NCBI RefSeq assembly: GCF_927797785.1
Contig: NZ_CAKMLL010000100.1
Span: 1 to 43,239, forward strand
Direction: 5' to 3'
Length of the DNA stretch: 43,239 nt
Source: Candidatus Nitrotoga sp. BS
GTDB taxonomy: Bacteria; Pseudomonadota; Gammaproteobacteria; Burkholderiales; Gallionellaceae
A program made the position numbers and the translations under genes. Shown piece by piece: positions 1 through 8,316 of the stretch. The notes beneath the pieces are model-generated. The model did not search any database and was not told the origin of the DNA. It worked only from the letters and a program-made list of their open reading frames with translations. The first letter of the stretch is position 1, and each line of letters starts with the position of its first letter.

Positions 1-51
1 GCTATTCAAATCGCTTTGGCGGGTAAGGCTCTTGAGGGATGGGGTGAGTAG
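1..51 (+). CDS. 3' end of an unidentified gene (partial)
   Basis: An open frame runs from the window edge to a TAG at 49-51 and encodes about 16 residues ending in ALEGWGE. It is too short to assign to a family. Any gene would begin outside the window. The reading is supported only by the open frame up to a stop, so it could be chance. Confidence 0.3.
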   Translation, partial: AIQIALAGKALEGWGE

Positions 52-219
52 TTACCAATTGAATTAATATTTGCGCTGGAGTGACGAATTAATCAGTGCT
101 TCCCCAGGCTTTATTTCATTCAGCTCTGCCGAGTTGAGGATGGACTCCCTTGGAGAAAATGCACATCAAAAAGTCCTTCACAGATAGCAATACCTCTATT
201 CAATAACACTAATAACGTT

Positions 220-540
220 GCGAGCAGCCGCTTTGCGGCTTGCCTGTTTATCTCTCTATCTGCACAATATAGCGATACTAAAAAGGTATCGTTTACATAT
301 CGACAAAATTGATAAGCAAAATTCGTGCCTTAATGAAAATATAAAAATAACTACATTAATTACAATATGTTAAATAATTAAATTCAGGTGTCAAGCACTT
401 ACAGGAGCAGTTTTATAGGCCAAGTGTACAAATTTTCGACAAATACAATTATGAACTCTATGGAGGATTCTCAAGTTTAGATATTCTGCGTCAAGCGAAC
501 GGCACATAGCGAGTAGCAAAGTCGCAAAGCGGCTGCTCGC
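220..540. repeat. 18-bp perfect inverted repeat pair spaced 285 bp
   Basis: The arm GCGAGCAGCCGCTTTGCG at 220-237 is the exact reverse complement of 523-540. The right arm abuts the terminal-repeat-like sequence at 541-565. The arrangement looks like a decayed non-coding mobile element or fold-back sequence. No matching left terminal repeat was found beside the left arm. Confidence 0.6.
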
Positions 541-565
541 AAAATTTGATTTTTAGAGGTGCCCA
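541..565 (-). repeat. Solo terminal repeat of the MITE-like family
   Basis: Read on the minus strand, this 25-mer differs by two bases from the left terminal repeat at 26141-26165 (core CACCTCTAAAAATC, then AATTTT). It appears to be a single remaining end of the same element family. Confidence 0.6.
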
Positions 566-630
566 CTATTCAACCTTAACTCTCGCCGTTTACATTACTA
601 GACAATAATCTGACAACATAAAAAGGAACA

Positions 631-888
631 ATGATGAGCGCTTCAAATTACAAAAAAACAAAACTCTTAATGATCAATGCTTTGGGGGTTGCTTCACTAG
701 TACTATTTTCAAATTCAACTGTAAGCGCGAAGGAGCCTTCCACGATAGCTGGCGGTGACTTGGGAAGTGGTCGAATAAAAGCTGAGACGGCAAAACCAAT
801 TAAGAAACCTTCAGCGATATCTAGCGGTGATTTGGGAAGTGGTCGAATAAAAGCTGAAAAGGAAAAGCCAAATAAGCCTACTAAATGA
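631..888 (+). CDS. Small exported protein with tandem GDLGSGRIKAE repeat
   Basis: This 85-residue protein belongs to no family I recognise. Residues 11-33 form a hydrophobic signal peptide after several lysines, with a likely cleavage after VSA. The mature part is almost entirely two copies of a 22-25-residue unit with the shared core GDLGSGRIKAE, the first preceded by PSTIAG and the second by PSAISS. The rest is rich in Lys and Pro. A purine-rich AAAAGGAAC sits just before the double ATG, so translation can start at 631 or 634. The product is probably a small basic periplasmic or secreted protein. Function is unknown. Confidence 0.6.
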   Translation: MMSASNYKKTKLLMINALGVASLVLFSNSTVSAKEPSTIAGGDLGSGRIKAETAKPIKKPSAISSGDLGSGRIKAEKEKPNKPTK

Positions 889-931
889 ATTCAATAACGA
901 GTTAAAACTCAAACTGTAGTGACACGCGGTA

Positions 932-981
932 GAACCCGCGTAAGGCAATGCGCTTTGCTTATTGATGCCCTGCTTCATTGA
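932..981 (+). repeat. REP-like intergenic repeat, copy 1
   Basis: The segment with core GCTTTGCTTATTGA is about 85% identical by eye to 2364-2415. Both resemble the short GC-rich intergenic repeats of the type GGCGCAATGCGCTT...TATTGCGCCC found scattered in many proteobacterial genomes. The two copies bracket the two toxin-antitoxin loci. Confidence 0.55.
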
Positions 982-1055
982 GGTGGTCTGCTCTTTTTAA
1001 TCTATCACGCAAAAATTTGTTGCATATTCGGTCGTTTTCGTCCGAAAATCGCACT

Positions 1056-1268
1056 ATGACTGGAAACGAATTTATCCGCAAAGTAAAGGCGTAAGGCAAA
1101 AAGCTAGTCGTTGCCGTCGTGCTTAACACCTCCCGTGGCAAAGGTAGCCATCAAACGCCTTAACTTTGCCGCGCATTTACGATAGTTCGCAATTCAAAAG
1201 ATGAGTTGAAAACGGGAACGTTTCACGGCATGTGTTCTCAACCCGGAATTAAACCCAGTGATTTGTGA
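1056..1268 (+). pseudogene. hicA: hicA toxin pseudogene (two in-frame stops)
   Basis: HicA toxins are small double-stranded-RNA-binding-fold mRNA interferases, normally encoded just before the HicB antitoxin. From the ATG at 1056 one frame reads like a full HicA: MTGNEFIRKVKA, then GKKLVVAV, then the hallmark NTSRGKGSHQT containing the catalytic-region SHxT, then FTIVRNSKDELKTGTFH. TAA codons interrupt it at 1092-1094 and 1161-1163. The natural TGA at 1266-1268 lies just before the hicB ATG. Length (71 codons) and position are right for the family. No full-length toxin can be made from this frame, so it is a dead toxin gene beside an intact antitoxin. Confidence 0.85.
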
Positions 1269-1276
1269 GGTGTAAA

Positions 1277-1708
1277 ATGGACCGATTTGAATATCCTGTA
1301 TTGCTGAAAGCTGCCGAAGAAGGCGGATTTGTTGTGACTTGCCGAGACCTGCCACCGTTGATTACTCAAGGTGAGGACAGGGAGGATGCTCTGGTACAGG
1401 CCGTTGATGCGATGGATGAGGTGTTCGCGACTTATATGCTGGAAGGCATAATTTTCCCGACGCCGAGTAAAACCAGGCGCGGTGAATATTCGGTCGCGCC
1501 GCCCGCTGAAACAATGGCAAAAGCGGCTTTGTATACGGCGATGAGTGAAGCGGGAATCACAAAAGTGCAGCTTGCCAAACAAATGGGCATTGATGAAAAA
1601 GAAGTGCGCCGCCTGCTTGATCCGCACTATGGCTCAAAGCTGCCGCGCATCGCCCAAGCCATCCAGTTGCTTGGTAAACGGCTGGTGATTGGATTGGAAG
1701 CCGGCTGA
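1277..1708 (+). CDS. hicB: HicB-type antitoxin
   Basis: HicB antitoxins neutralise HicA and repress their own operon. This protein of about 143 residues shows the HicB fold at residues 1-70: FEYPVLL, then EEGGFVVTCRDLPPLITQG, then DREDALVQAVDAMDEV. A C-terminal DNA-binding region (about 85-140) contains a helix-turn-helix around ITKVQLAKQMGIDEKEVRRL. I chose ATG 1277; the frame can be opened at GTG 1265, but that would overlap the end of the hicA remnant and add four residues. Since hicA is broken, this gene survives as an orphan antitoxin. It may be a leftover, a repressor, or protection against a related HicA elsewhere. Confidence 0.85.
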   Translation: MDRFEYPVLLKAAEEGGFVVTCRDLPPLITQGEDREDALVQAVDAMDEVFATYMLEGIIFPTPSKTRRGEYSVAPPAETMAKAALYTAMSEAGITKVQLAKQMGIDEKEVRRLLDPHYGSKLPRIAQAIQLLGKRLVIGLEAG

Positions 1709-1804
1709 AATGGTGCGCAATGACAAGGGGGCGGGTTCACATTGCTTTCAAAATACAAACCGCTTAATTCCACTTTTTAAGATGAGTTGGTAGGAAGGTG
1801 TATC

Positions 1805-2119
1805 TTAAGAGGTTCTCGCCACCCAAACTGCGGGATCTCTGCGGCCATGAAACACGGCCAGGACTATAATGCGGTGCTGTTCTGCACGAAAATAAACGCT
1901 GTATGGAAAACGTTTGGCCAAAACACGCCGAATGTCCTCGCGAACAACGGAAAACTGGAGGGGATGTTCAGATGCAAGCGATACGCAACGGTCAATCTCA
2001 GCAATGAACTCAAGAGCGAGGCCGCGTCGCTTACTGTCATACCAAATGCTTGCTTCAATAATCTCTATACTGGCGGCGCGATGAAAAGTGACAACAGGCT
2101 TATTGCCTGATTTTGGCAA
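1805..2119 (-). CDS. RelE/ParE-family toxin
   Basis: This 104-residue protein has the RelE/ParE superfamily pattern: an N-terminal helical pair (about residues 14-50, with AASIEIIEASIWYD and GLALEFIAEID), then a strand region with RRVLAKRFPYSVYFRAE and the C-terminal IIVLAVFHGRRDP. Members act as ribosome-dependent RNases or gyrase poisons; which one applies here cannot be read from sequence. The gene overlaps the antitoxin gene at 2100-2327 by 20 bases, the usual translational coupling of such pairs. The C-terminal FHGRRDPAVW motif is the most diagnostic part. The gene is intact. Confidence 0.85.
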   Translation of the reverse strand: MPKSGNKPVVTFHRAASIEIIEASIWYDSKRRGLALEFIAEIDRCVSLASEHPLQFSVVREDIRRVLAKRFPYSVYFRAEQHRIIVLAVFHGRRDPAVWVARTS

Positions 2120-2327
2120 GAGCAGCAGCTTTTACTTCGCTCCAGGGAATAACATCGTTTGGGTTTGCCAGATGATCTCTAAGACGGCGGTCAAGTTCTG
2201 TTTTTTGCGATTCTGTTAACGCTGGCGCCGCCCCTCGACTAACGATGCCGTACCAGATGGCCTCAACCAACTCGATCTGCTCATCAATATCGAGCACACT
2301 TGCTTGCTGTAAGAGTTGTGTGTTCAT
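2100..2327 (-). CDS. Antitoxin of the RelE/ParE pair (addiction module component)
   Basis: This small acidic protein of 75 residues matches the 'putative addiction module component' antitoxin family. It has the helix LDIDEQIELVEAIW near the start, then ALTESQKTELDRRL and the conserved end DVIPWSEVKAAALAKI. It binds and neutralises the toxin encoded by the overlapping downstream gene. The open frame extends to 2345, but ATG 2327 has a good GGAG Shine-Dalgarno eight bases upstream, so I use that start. The pair is complete and probably functional, unlike the neighbouring hicAB. Confidence 0.8.
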   Translation of the reverse strand: MNTQLLQQASVLDIDEQIELVEAIWYGIVSRGAAPALTESQKTELDRRLRDHLANPNDVIPWSEVKAAALAKIRQ

Positions 2328-2363
2328 GACCAAGGCTCCATTCAAAACTTATGGGGCAATTCT

Positions 2364-2415
2364 AACCCGCTTAAGGCGCAATGTGCTTTGCTTATTGACG
2401 CCCTACTTCATTGCG
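2364..2415 (+). repeat. REP-like intergenic repeat, copy 2
   Basis: This is the partner of 932-981 in the same orientation, with a 2-bp indel and a few substitutions. It lies just upstream of the antitoxin gene, between that gene and the end of trmL. Confidence 0.55.
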
Positions 2416-2489
2416 GCTACCGTTCCGAACAAGTCATCACTCATCACCCATCCCGCATGCAGGAAAGAATGGAGCTGTATGTACGCTTA

Positions 2490-2957
2490 CTATTTATTAG
2501 CCCCCGTAAACCCGCATTGACGCCAAGCTTCAAACACCGCTACCGCGACTGTGTTGGATAAATTCAGGCTGCGATTATTCGGTAGCATAGGCATGCGCAG
2601 GCATTGCTCCGGTGATAATGATGCCAATATATCCGCAGGTAAGCCACGCGTCTCTGGCCCGAACAGCAACGCGTCGCCCGCCTGATAACATATCTCGTGA
2701 TAAGGCTGCTTGCCTTTGGTCGTGTATGCAAACAGACGGGCACCCGGCAGGGTTTGCAGGCAGGTAGTGAGGTCGTCGTGTACGCGCAGATCGGAGTATT
2801 CGTGATAATCCAGCCCGGCGCGCCGCAACTGTTTATCATCCAGTGAAAATCCAAGCGGCCGGATCAAATGCAGTTGCGCCCCGGTGTTGGCGCACAGGCG
2901 AATGACGTTGCCGGTATTAGGTGGGATTTCAGGCTGGAAGAGGATGACATTAAACAT
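2490..2957 (-). CDS. trmL: tRNA (cytidine(34)-2'-O)-methyltransferase TrmL
   Basis: TrmL is a SPOUT-class methyltransferase that 2'-O-methylates the wobble base of tRNA-Leu isoacceptors. The 155-residue length matches the family. Family landmarks are visible: [16 protein letters not shown] near the N-terminus (SAM/RNA site), LIRPLGFSL, the knot strand [11 protein letters not shown] at about 98-108, and the C-terminal knot region [21 protein letters not shown]. An AGAGG lies upstream of ATG 2957. comF lies upstream on the same strand, 119 bases away, so co-transcription is possible. Confidence 0.95.
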   Translation of the reverse strand: MFNVILFQPEIPPNTGNVIRLCANTGAQLHLIRPLGFSLDDKQLRRAGLDYHEYSDLRVHDDLTTCLQTLPGARLFAYTTKGKQPYHEICYQAGDALLFGPETRGLPADILASLSPEQCLRMPMLPNNRSLNLSNTVAVAVFEAWRQCGFTGANK

Positions 2958-3075
2958 TTAGGGAAACCTCTGTTTTGAAATGATGCGCATCCCATCTTTT
3001 CCCTGCATGCAATGATGGTTATCTTTGCTTATAGGGGCGTGGAGATTGCGGGACAACTTGGTGTGAATAAAAAAT

Positions 3076-3792
3076 TTACGAAGCTGAATGCGGCAATGTC
3101 CGCGCAATAACCCAGGCACTGATTTCGCGTGTGCCCGCTTTGCGTAAGGTTTGCGCCACTTCGTTCAGCGATGCACCGCTGGTCATTACATCGTCCACTA
3201 TGGCGACGTGCTTGCCCGAAAAATCTTGCGTGCAAATAAATGCGTGACGCATGTTTTTGTCTCTTTCTTTTCGTGATAACGCTGCTTGTGGCGGCGTATC
3301 GCGCCTGCGTTGGCAGGCATTCAGCAGTACTGGAATAGCCATTCGTCGCCCAATATGCCGTGCCAGTTCAAATGACTGGTTGAAACCACGCGCACGTAAA
3401 CGCACCGGGTGTAGCGGCATTGCCACCAGGAAATCAGGACGCACCGCAATACGCTGAATCAGTTTGTCTGCAAGACTGTTCGCCAGTACCAGTTTTTCAT
3501 TATGCTTCAGCGCCAGCACTAACTTGTTGAGCGGAAAAGCGTAGGCGAACACGGCCACTGTGCGGTCGAAATGCGGCGCTTGTTGCAAGCACTGGCCACA
3601 GGTCGCGCCATCGTGCGTAGGCAGGGCGCACACCGGGCAACATGGCGCAGTCAGATAGGGTAAGTCAGCATCGCAAGCTGCGCACCATACGCCATTGCGG
3701 CTGGCGGTGCCGCACAGAAAACAGGGTTGCGCGGGCAGGGCTTGCCACAATTTTGTGCGGATGTTCAAAAAATGATGAGTCAAAATTGACAA
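3076..3792 (-). CDS. comF: ComF family phosphoribosyltransferase-like protein
   Basis: ComF/GntX-type proteins are linked to DNA uptake and use of DNA as a nutrient; their exact chemistry is uncertain. Four CxxC pairs, likely binding zinc, fill the N-terminal third (CFLC, CAAC, CPVC, CGQC). A type I phosphoribosyltransferase domain follows, with the PRPP-binding loop VAIVDDVMTSGASLNE near residues 195-210 and the family signature RARGFNQSFELAR at about 130-142. At 238 residues it is full length. It is divergently oriented from bioB with only 56 bases between them, so the two promoters must overlap or lie close together. Confidence 0.92.
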   Translation of the reverse strand: MSILTHHFLNIRTKLWQALPAQPCFLCGTASRNGVWCAACDADLPYLTAPCCPVCALPTHDGATCGQCLQQAPHFDRTVAVFAYAFPLNKLVLALKHNEKLVLANSLADKLIQRIAVRPDFLVAMPLHPVRLRARGFNQSFELARHIGRRMAIPVLLNACQRRRDTPPQAALSRKERDKNMRHAFICTQDFSGKHVAIVDDVMTSGASLNEVAQTLRKAGTREISAWVIARTLPHSAS

Positions 3793-3848
3793 GGTTGCGC
3801 CCTTTCATGGATGATGCCGAACCATTGTAATTCATTAGACTGCAAGCC

Positions 3849-4862
3849 ATGACGACTCACACCGTTCAATTTACCCGTCCATCCAAACCCTCGGTACCGT
3901 CTCAAACATCAAGCGAAACGCAGTGCTGGAGTCTTGCCCAAGTTGAGGCGCTGTTCAGGCTGCCATTTGCCGATTTACTCTACCGCGCACAGCAAGTGCA
4001 TCGGGAGCATTTCGATGCCAACGCGGTGCAGTTGTCCACTTTGCTGTCCATTAAAACAGGTGGTTGTCCTGAAGACTGTGGCTATTGCCCGCAAGCTGCA
4101 CGCTATGATACCAGCGTGAAAAGCCAGGCATTGATGGAGCTTGATGACGTGCTGGCAGCTGCCCGCGTTGCCAAGGCCGCTGGCGCGACGCGCTTTTGCA
4201 TGGGTGCTGCCTGGCGCGGTCCCAAGCAGCGAGATCTGGACCCGGTGCTGAACATGGTGCGCGAAGTTAAAGCGCTGGGGTTGGAAACCTGCGCCACGCT
4301 GGGTATGTTGAAAGACGGCCAGGCCAAGCAGCTAAAAGACGCCGGACTGGATTACTACAATCACAATCTGGACACCGCGCCTGAGTTCTACGACGAAGTC
4401 ATTACCACTCGTGATTATCAGGACAGACTGGACACGCTGGAGCGGGTACGCGATGCGGACTTAAATGTATGCTGTGGCGGTATTGTTGGCATGGGCGAAA
4501 GCCTTAATCAGCGCGCCGGCCTGGTCGCGCAACTGGCCAACCTTGACCCCTATCCTGAAAGCGTACCGATCAACCTGCTGGTACAGGTAGAAGGTACGCC
4601 GCTGGCCGACACCAAAGCGTTGGATCCGCTGGATTTTGTACGTACCATCGCGGTGGCACGCATCACCATGCCCATGGCGCGGGTGCGACTGTCTGCCGGG
4701 CGACAACAAATGAGCGAAGCGGTGCAGGCTTTATGTTTTCTCGCAGGTGCCAACTCAATATTTTATGGCGAGCAGTTGCTGACGACCGGCAATCCAGAAG
4801 TGGAGCGCGACCGCGCGCTACTCAATAAATTGGGTATGTATCCGCTTGCGGCAAAAATGTAG
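3849..4862 (+). CDS. bioB: Biotin synthase
   Basis: This radical-SAM enzyme inserts sulfur into dethiobiotin, the last step of biotin synthesis. The [4Fe-4S] motif CPEDCGYC supplies Cys73, Cys77 and Cys80. Later conserved pieces include [42 protein letters not shown] and RVRLSAGR, whose cysteines and arginine serve the sulfur-donating [2Fe-2S] cluster. It is 337 residues, with an N-terminal lead of about 25 residues that is not conserved. It is first gene of the bioB-F-H-C operon, 41 bases before bioF. No strong Shine-Dalgarno is visible before ATG 3849. Confidence 0.97.
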   Translation: MTTHTVQFTRPSKPSVPSQTSSETQCWSLAQVEALFRLPFADLLYRAQQVHREHFDANAVQLSTLLSIKTGGCPEDCGYCPQAARYDTSVKSQALMELDDVLAAARVAKAAGATRFCMGAAWRGPKQRDLDPVLNMVREVKALGLETCATLGMLKDGQAKQLKDAGLDYYNHNLDTAPEFYDEVITTRDYQDRLDTLERVRDADLNVCCGGIVGMGESLNQRAGLVAQLANLDPYPESVPINLLVQVEGTPLADTKALDPLDFVRTIAVARITMPMARVRLSAGRQQMSEAVQALCFLAGANSIFYGEQLLTTGNPEVERDRALLNKLGMYPLAAKM

Positions 4863-4903
4863 ACGGTATTGAATAATCGCCTTGCCTGTGATGGAAAATT
4901 TCA

Positions 4904-6070
4904 ATGCCTTTTGAAGTGCTGCAGGTCGACCTCGACACCCGTGCAGCTAAAGGACTCCTGCGCCATCGCTGCGAGTTGCAAGATGCACAAGGCACACGCG
5001 TCAAGGTAAATGGCAAACCACTTCTGTCTTTTTCCAGCAACGACTACCTCGGTTTAGCTTGCCACCCGCAGTTGCTTGCCGCTTTGCAGGCGGGTACACA
5101 ACAGTATGGATTGGGTGCGGGTGCATCCCATCTGGTCAGCGGCCATTTCAGCGCACACGAAGAGCTGGAACAAGCACTTGCTGAATTCGTCGGCAAGCCC
5201 GCAGCACTGTTATTTTCCTCCGGCTATCTGGCTAACCTCGGAGCGGTGCAAGCGCTGGTCGGCAGGCGCGATAGAATCTTTGCCGACAAGCTGAATCACG
5301 CTTCACTCAATGACGCCATGTTGTTGTCGCGCGCGCAAGTGCGCCGCTATCGCCACAATGACATGGCACATCTTGCGAAATTATTAAAGCAGCCACACAA
5401 CGGTCGCAAACTTGTTATTACCGATGCGGTATTCAGCATGGATGGCGACCTCGCGCCACTGCCGGAATTGTTGGCGTTGTGTGAGCAATACGATGCCTGG
5501 TTACTGGTGGATGACGCGCACGGCTTTGGCATATTGGGTGAACAGGGGCGCGGCTCATTATTTCACCATAGAAATTCAACTGGCCTCACCTCGCCGCGCA
5601 TCATCTACATGGCGACGCTGGGCAAGGCGGCGGGCGTATCCGGCGCTTTCATTGCAGCGGAACAGGTGGTGATTGATACGCTGGTACAACATGCGCGCAG
5701 CTACATCTACACAACAGCCAGTCCACCTGCGCTGTCCTGCGCGGTGCTGGCCTGTTTGCGCTTATTGCAGAAAGAAGAGTGGCGGCGCACACAATTATCG
5801 AAATTAATTGCGCAGTTGCGTGCGGGTCTGATTGGCCTGCCGTGGATGCTGATGCACTCAGATACCCCGATTCAACCACTGCTGGTTGGCAGCAATGATG
5901 TGGCGGTAGCTTTAAGCGAAGCTTTGCGCGCACGAGGCATCTGGGTGCCAGCCATTCGTCCGCCAACCGTTCCGCAGAGAACAGCGCGGTTACGTATTTC
6001 GCTATCGGCGGCGCATAGCGAGCAGGATGTGGCGGAATTGATTTCAGCCTTGCATGAACTTGCACATTGA
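4904..6070 (+). CDS. bioF: 8-amino-7-oxononanoate synthase
   Basis: BioF is a PLP enzyme that condenses pimeloyl-ACP (or CoA) with alanine to give 8-amino-7-oxononanoate. It is a 388-residue aminotransferase-fold protein. FSSNDYLGLACHP opens the substrate site, FSSGYLANLG and LNHASLNDA are conserved, DDAHGFG (about 203-209) holds the cofactor-contacting Asp and His, and MATLGKAAGVSGAF contains the PLP lysine, Lys241. Its 3' end overlaps the bioH start by 17 bases, so translation is likely coupled. Confidence 0.97.
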   Translation: MPFEVLQVDLDTRAAKGLLRHRCELQDAQGTRVKVNGKPLLSFSSNDYLGLACHPQLLAALQAGTQQYGLGAGASHLVSGHFSAHEELEQALAEFVGKPAALLFSSGYLANLGAVQALVGRRDRIFADKLNHASLNDAMLLSRAQVRRYRHNDMAHLAKLLKQPHNGRKLVITDAVFSMDGDLAPLPELLALCEQYDAWLLVDDAHGFGILGEQGRGSLFHHRNSTGLTSPRIIYMATLGKAAGVSGAFIAAEQVVIDTLVQHARSYIYTTASPPALSCAVLACLRLLQKEEWRRTQLSKLIAQLRAGLIGLPWMLMHSDTPIQPLLVGSNDVAVALSEALRARGIWVPAIRPPTVPQRTARLRISLSAAHSEQDVAELISALHELAH

Positions 6071-6833
6071 AAGTCGCGGTGCCGGCGCGCCGCTGCTACT
6101 GATACACGGTTGGGGGATGCACGGCGGCATCTGGGGCAATGTGGTGGCACAACTTGCGCAACACTTTCGCGTGCACTGCGTGGACTTGCCGGGATACGGC
6201 GCCAGCTCAATGATCGCGCAATATGATTTAGAGGGATTGGTACAGAAATTATCTGAGCATTGGCATATTGAATATGGCGATAAGCCGCTGGCGTTGTGTG
6301 GCTGGTCGCTCGGCGGGCAGATTGCGATGCGCTGGGCGCTTCATGCGCCGCACCAGCTTGACAAGCTCGTGCTGGTCGCCACCACACCCAGTTTTGTGCA
6401 GCGTAGCGACTGGGAATGTGCAATGGCGGTGCATACCTTGCATGAATTTTCTATTGCGTTGCTGGGAAATTACGCGCTGACGTTGAAGCGGTTTATTGCT
6501 TTGCAGGTGCGCGGCAGCGAACACGAACGCGCGTTGCTGGCGGATCTGCGTGCCCGCCTGTTTAGTCGCGGTGAACCAAATATTGCGGCATTGCGCGGGG
6601 GCCTGGAAATATTGCGCAATACTGATCTGCGTGCGGTGTTGCCGCAAATTACTCAAGTTGCCTTGGTCATTGCGGGCGAGCGCGATATCTTGACTCCACC
6701 TGCAGCATCAAGCTATCTCGCGCAGCAATTGCCCCATGCGCAGTTATTCAATATAAAGAGCGCGTCACATGCGCCGTTTTTATCTCACCCGGAAATTTTT
6801 GTGCAACGGATCGAGGCATTTTTAAATGGATGA
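6054..6833 (+). CDS. bioH: Pimeloyl-ACP methyl ester carboxylesterase BioH
   Basis: BioH is an alpha/beta hydrolase that removes the methyl group from pimeloyl-ACP methyl ester, ending the BioC-dependent pimelate pathway. The catalytic triad can be placed: Ser85 in the nucleophile elbow GWSLGG, Asp211 in GERDILTPP and His239 in SASHAPFLSHPE. The oxyanion region LLLIHGWGMHGGIW is near the N-terminus. The 259-residue length matches the E. coli protein. It overlaps bioF upstream and bioC downstream by a few bases, in keeping with one operon. Pairing with bioC on the same transcript supports this function over a generic esterase. Confidence 0.95.
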   Translation: MNLHIESRGAGAPLLLIHGWGMHGGIWGNVVAQLAQHFRVHCVDLPGYGASSMIAQYDLEGLVQKLSEHWHIEYGDKPLALCGWSLGGQIAMRWALHAPHQLDKLVLVATTPSFVQRSDWECAMAVHTLHEFSIALLGNYALTLKRFIALQVRGSEHERALLADLRARLFSRGEPNIAALRGGLEILRNTDLRAVLPQITQVALVIAGERDILTPPAASSYLAQQLPHAQLFNIKSASHAPFLSHPEIFVQRIEAFLNG

Positions 6834-7695
6834 TTATCTGATAGACAAACGCCAGGTGCGAATGGCTTTTAATCGCGCGGCCAATGGATACGATACCGCT
6901 GCAGTATTGCAGCGCGAGGTATGCAGCCGCATGCTGGAACGGCTGGATTATATAAAACAGAAGCCAACGTCTGTGCTGGATGTGGGCAGCGGTACTGGCT
7001 GGGGCACGCGCCAGCTATCGCAGCGCTATCCGGCGGCGCATCTACTGGCGCTCGACATGGCAATTAGCATGCTCAATGTATCGCGTAGCAGGCTAAGCTG
7101 GTGGCGCAAGCTATTCGATAGTGGCAAGCACAGCTACATATGCGCCGATGTTGAAGCCTTGCCATTAACAGCCAACAGTATCGAGCTGGTCTGGTCGAAT
7201 CTCACCCTGCAATGGTGTAACGACCTGCCTGCCACACTTAGCGAATTACATCGCGTATTGAAAGTGGAGGGCTTGGTGATGTTCAGTACCTTCGGCCCGG
7301 ATACGCTCAAGGAACTCCGCAGCGCATTCCATAGCGTGGATGACCACAGACATGTAAATCGCTTCGCGGACATGCACGACATCGGCGACATGTTGAAGGC
7401 CAACGGTTTTGCCGCGCCCGTAATGGACATGGAAATTATCACGCTGACTTACGATAATTTGAAAGCAGTGATGCAGGATTTGCGCGACATAGGCGCGCAC
7501 AATGCCACTGCCGGACGCGGACACGGCATGATGGGTAAAGCTGCTTGGCTGGCGCTGCAGGAAAATTACGAACGATTCCGACAAAATGGCAAGCTACCCG
7601 CGACTTTCGAAGTGATTTATGGACACGCGTGGAAGCCAAAGTCCAAAGTAACAAAGGATGGTGCGCATATTATTCAAACGCCTTTTAAACTATAA
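6826..7695 (+). CDS. bioC: Malonyl-[ACP] O-methyltransferase BioC
   Basis: BioC methylates malonyl-ACP with SAM, disguising it so the fatty-acid machinery can extend it to the pimeloyl level. Visible features are the N-terminal signature VRMAFNRAANGYD, SAM motif I VLDVGSGTGWGT (about 47-58), ICADVEALPL, and the family-typical LVWSNLTLQWCND and FSTFGPDTLKELRSAF. It is 289 residues, slightly longer than E. coli BioC. It overlaps bioH by eight bases and closes the operon. bioA and bioD are not in this window, so they must lie elsewhere. Confidence 0.96.
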   Translation: MDDYLIDKRQVRMAFNRAANGYDTAAVLQREVCSRMLERLDYIKQKPTSVLDVGSGTGWGTRQLSQRYPAAHLLALDMAISMLNVSRSRLSWWRKLFDSGKHSYICADVEALPLTANSIELVWSNLTLQWCNDLPATLSELHRVLKVEGLVMFSTFGPDTLKELRSAFHSVDDHRHVNRFADMHDIGDMLKANGFAAPVMDMEIITLTYDNLKAVMQDLRDIGAHNATAGRGHGMMGKAAWLALQENYERFRQNGKLPATFEVIYGHAWKPKSKVTKDGAHIIQTPFKL

Positions 7696-7884
7696 GGCTT
7701 GGGAGCGAACGGAGTAAGCGCACCAGTGTTAGTTCCGTTATCTCTTCACTGCTGTCCGGTTAACACGCAAATAGATTCAGTTGGTTATTGAGCTGCTTGT
7801 TCATGTTGTGCCTGTTACTCGGCGAATTATGCATGAGTCCGGTTGTGCTTTTATTACCGGCGCGGCGCAGTACAGCACCAGATT

Positions 7885-8316
7885 TTATGTGTCCCGCTGA
7901 TCTTTCCACGGGTTAATCGTTTTAACACCGCATCTCAGGAAATCGGCCGTGTTGCGTGTAACGACCACCATTCGGTTGGTTTGTGCTATTGCTGCGACAA
8001 GGGCATCCACAACAGGCAGTGGCTGCCCGGTTCTTTCGCCGTTACCGAGCATTTCACCCCATACAGTGAATACATCAATATCCGCGTTGAGAATTTTGCC
8101 TGCGAAGAATGGGATAAGCTCTTTCTTCAAATGGGTCTCGATAGCTTTTTTTCGCTTGGAGTCGTTGAGTTTCGCAATACCCTTCTGAATTTCGCCTATG
8201 CTCACGACACTAATGAAACACGCATCGGTGTGCAGGTAAAACCACTGCCGGACATCGTCGCTCTGTTTATTTTTGACAAACTCCGAAAGGACGCAGGTAT
8301 CGAGCAAATACTTCAT
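7885..8316 (-). CDS. vapC: PIN-domain toxin VapC
   Basis: VapC toxins are Mg2+-dependent RNases that typically cut tRNA or rRNA. This 143-residue PIN domain keeps the acidic site: Asp6 in YLLDTCVLSEF, Glu42 in SIGEIQKG, Asp104 in PVVDALVAA and Asp125 in NTADF. The start overlaps the antitoxin stop by four bases (ATGA), the standard coupling in such operons. All catalytic positions are present, so it is probably active. Confidence 0.92.
   Translation of the reverse strand: MKYLLDTCVLSEFVKNKQSDDVRQWFYLHTDACFISVVSIGEIQKGIAKLNDSKRKKAIETHLKKELIPFFAGKILNADIDVFTVWGEMLGNGERTGQPLPVVDALVAAIAQTNRMVVVTRNTADFLRCGVKTINPWKDQRDT

Larger units (their letters stand above)
52..630. other. Intergenic region with inverted repeats, no gene seen
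   Basis: AT-rich stretch with no convincing coding frame. It contains an 18-bp perfect inverted repeat (220-237 and 523-540) and, directly after the right copy, a 25-bp sequence (541-565) matching the ends of the MITE-like element at 26141-26283. The promoter of the small gene at 631 must lie at the right end, but no clear -35/-10 pair was picked out. Confidence 0.5.
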
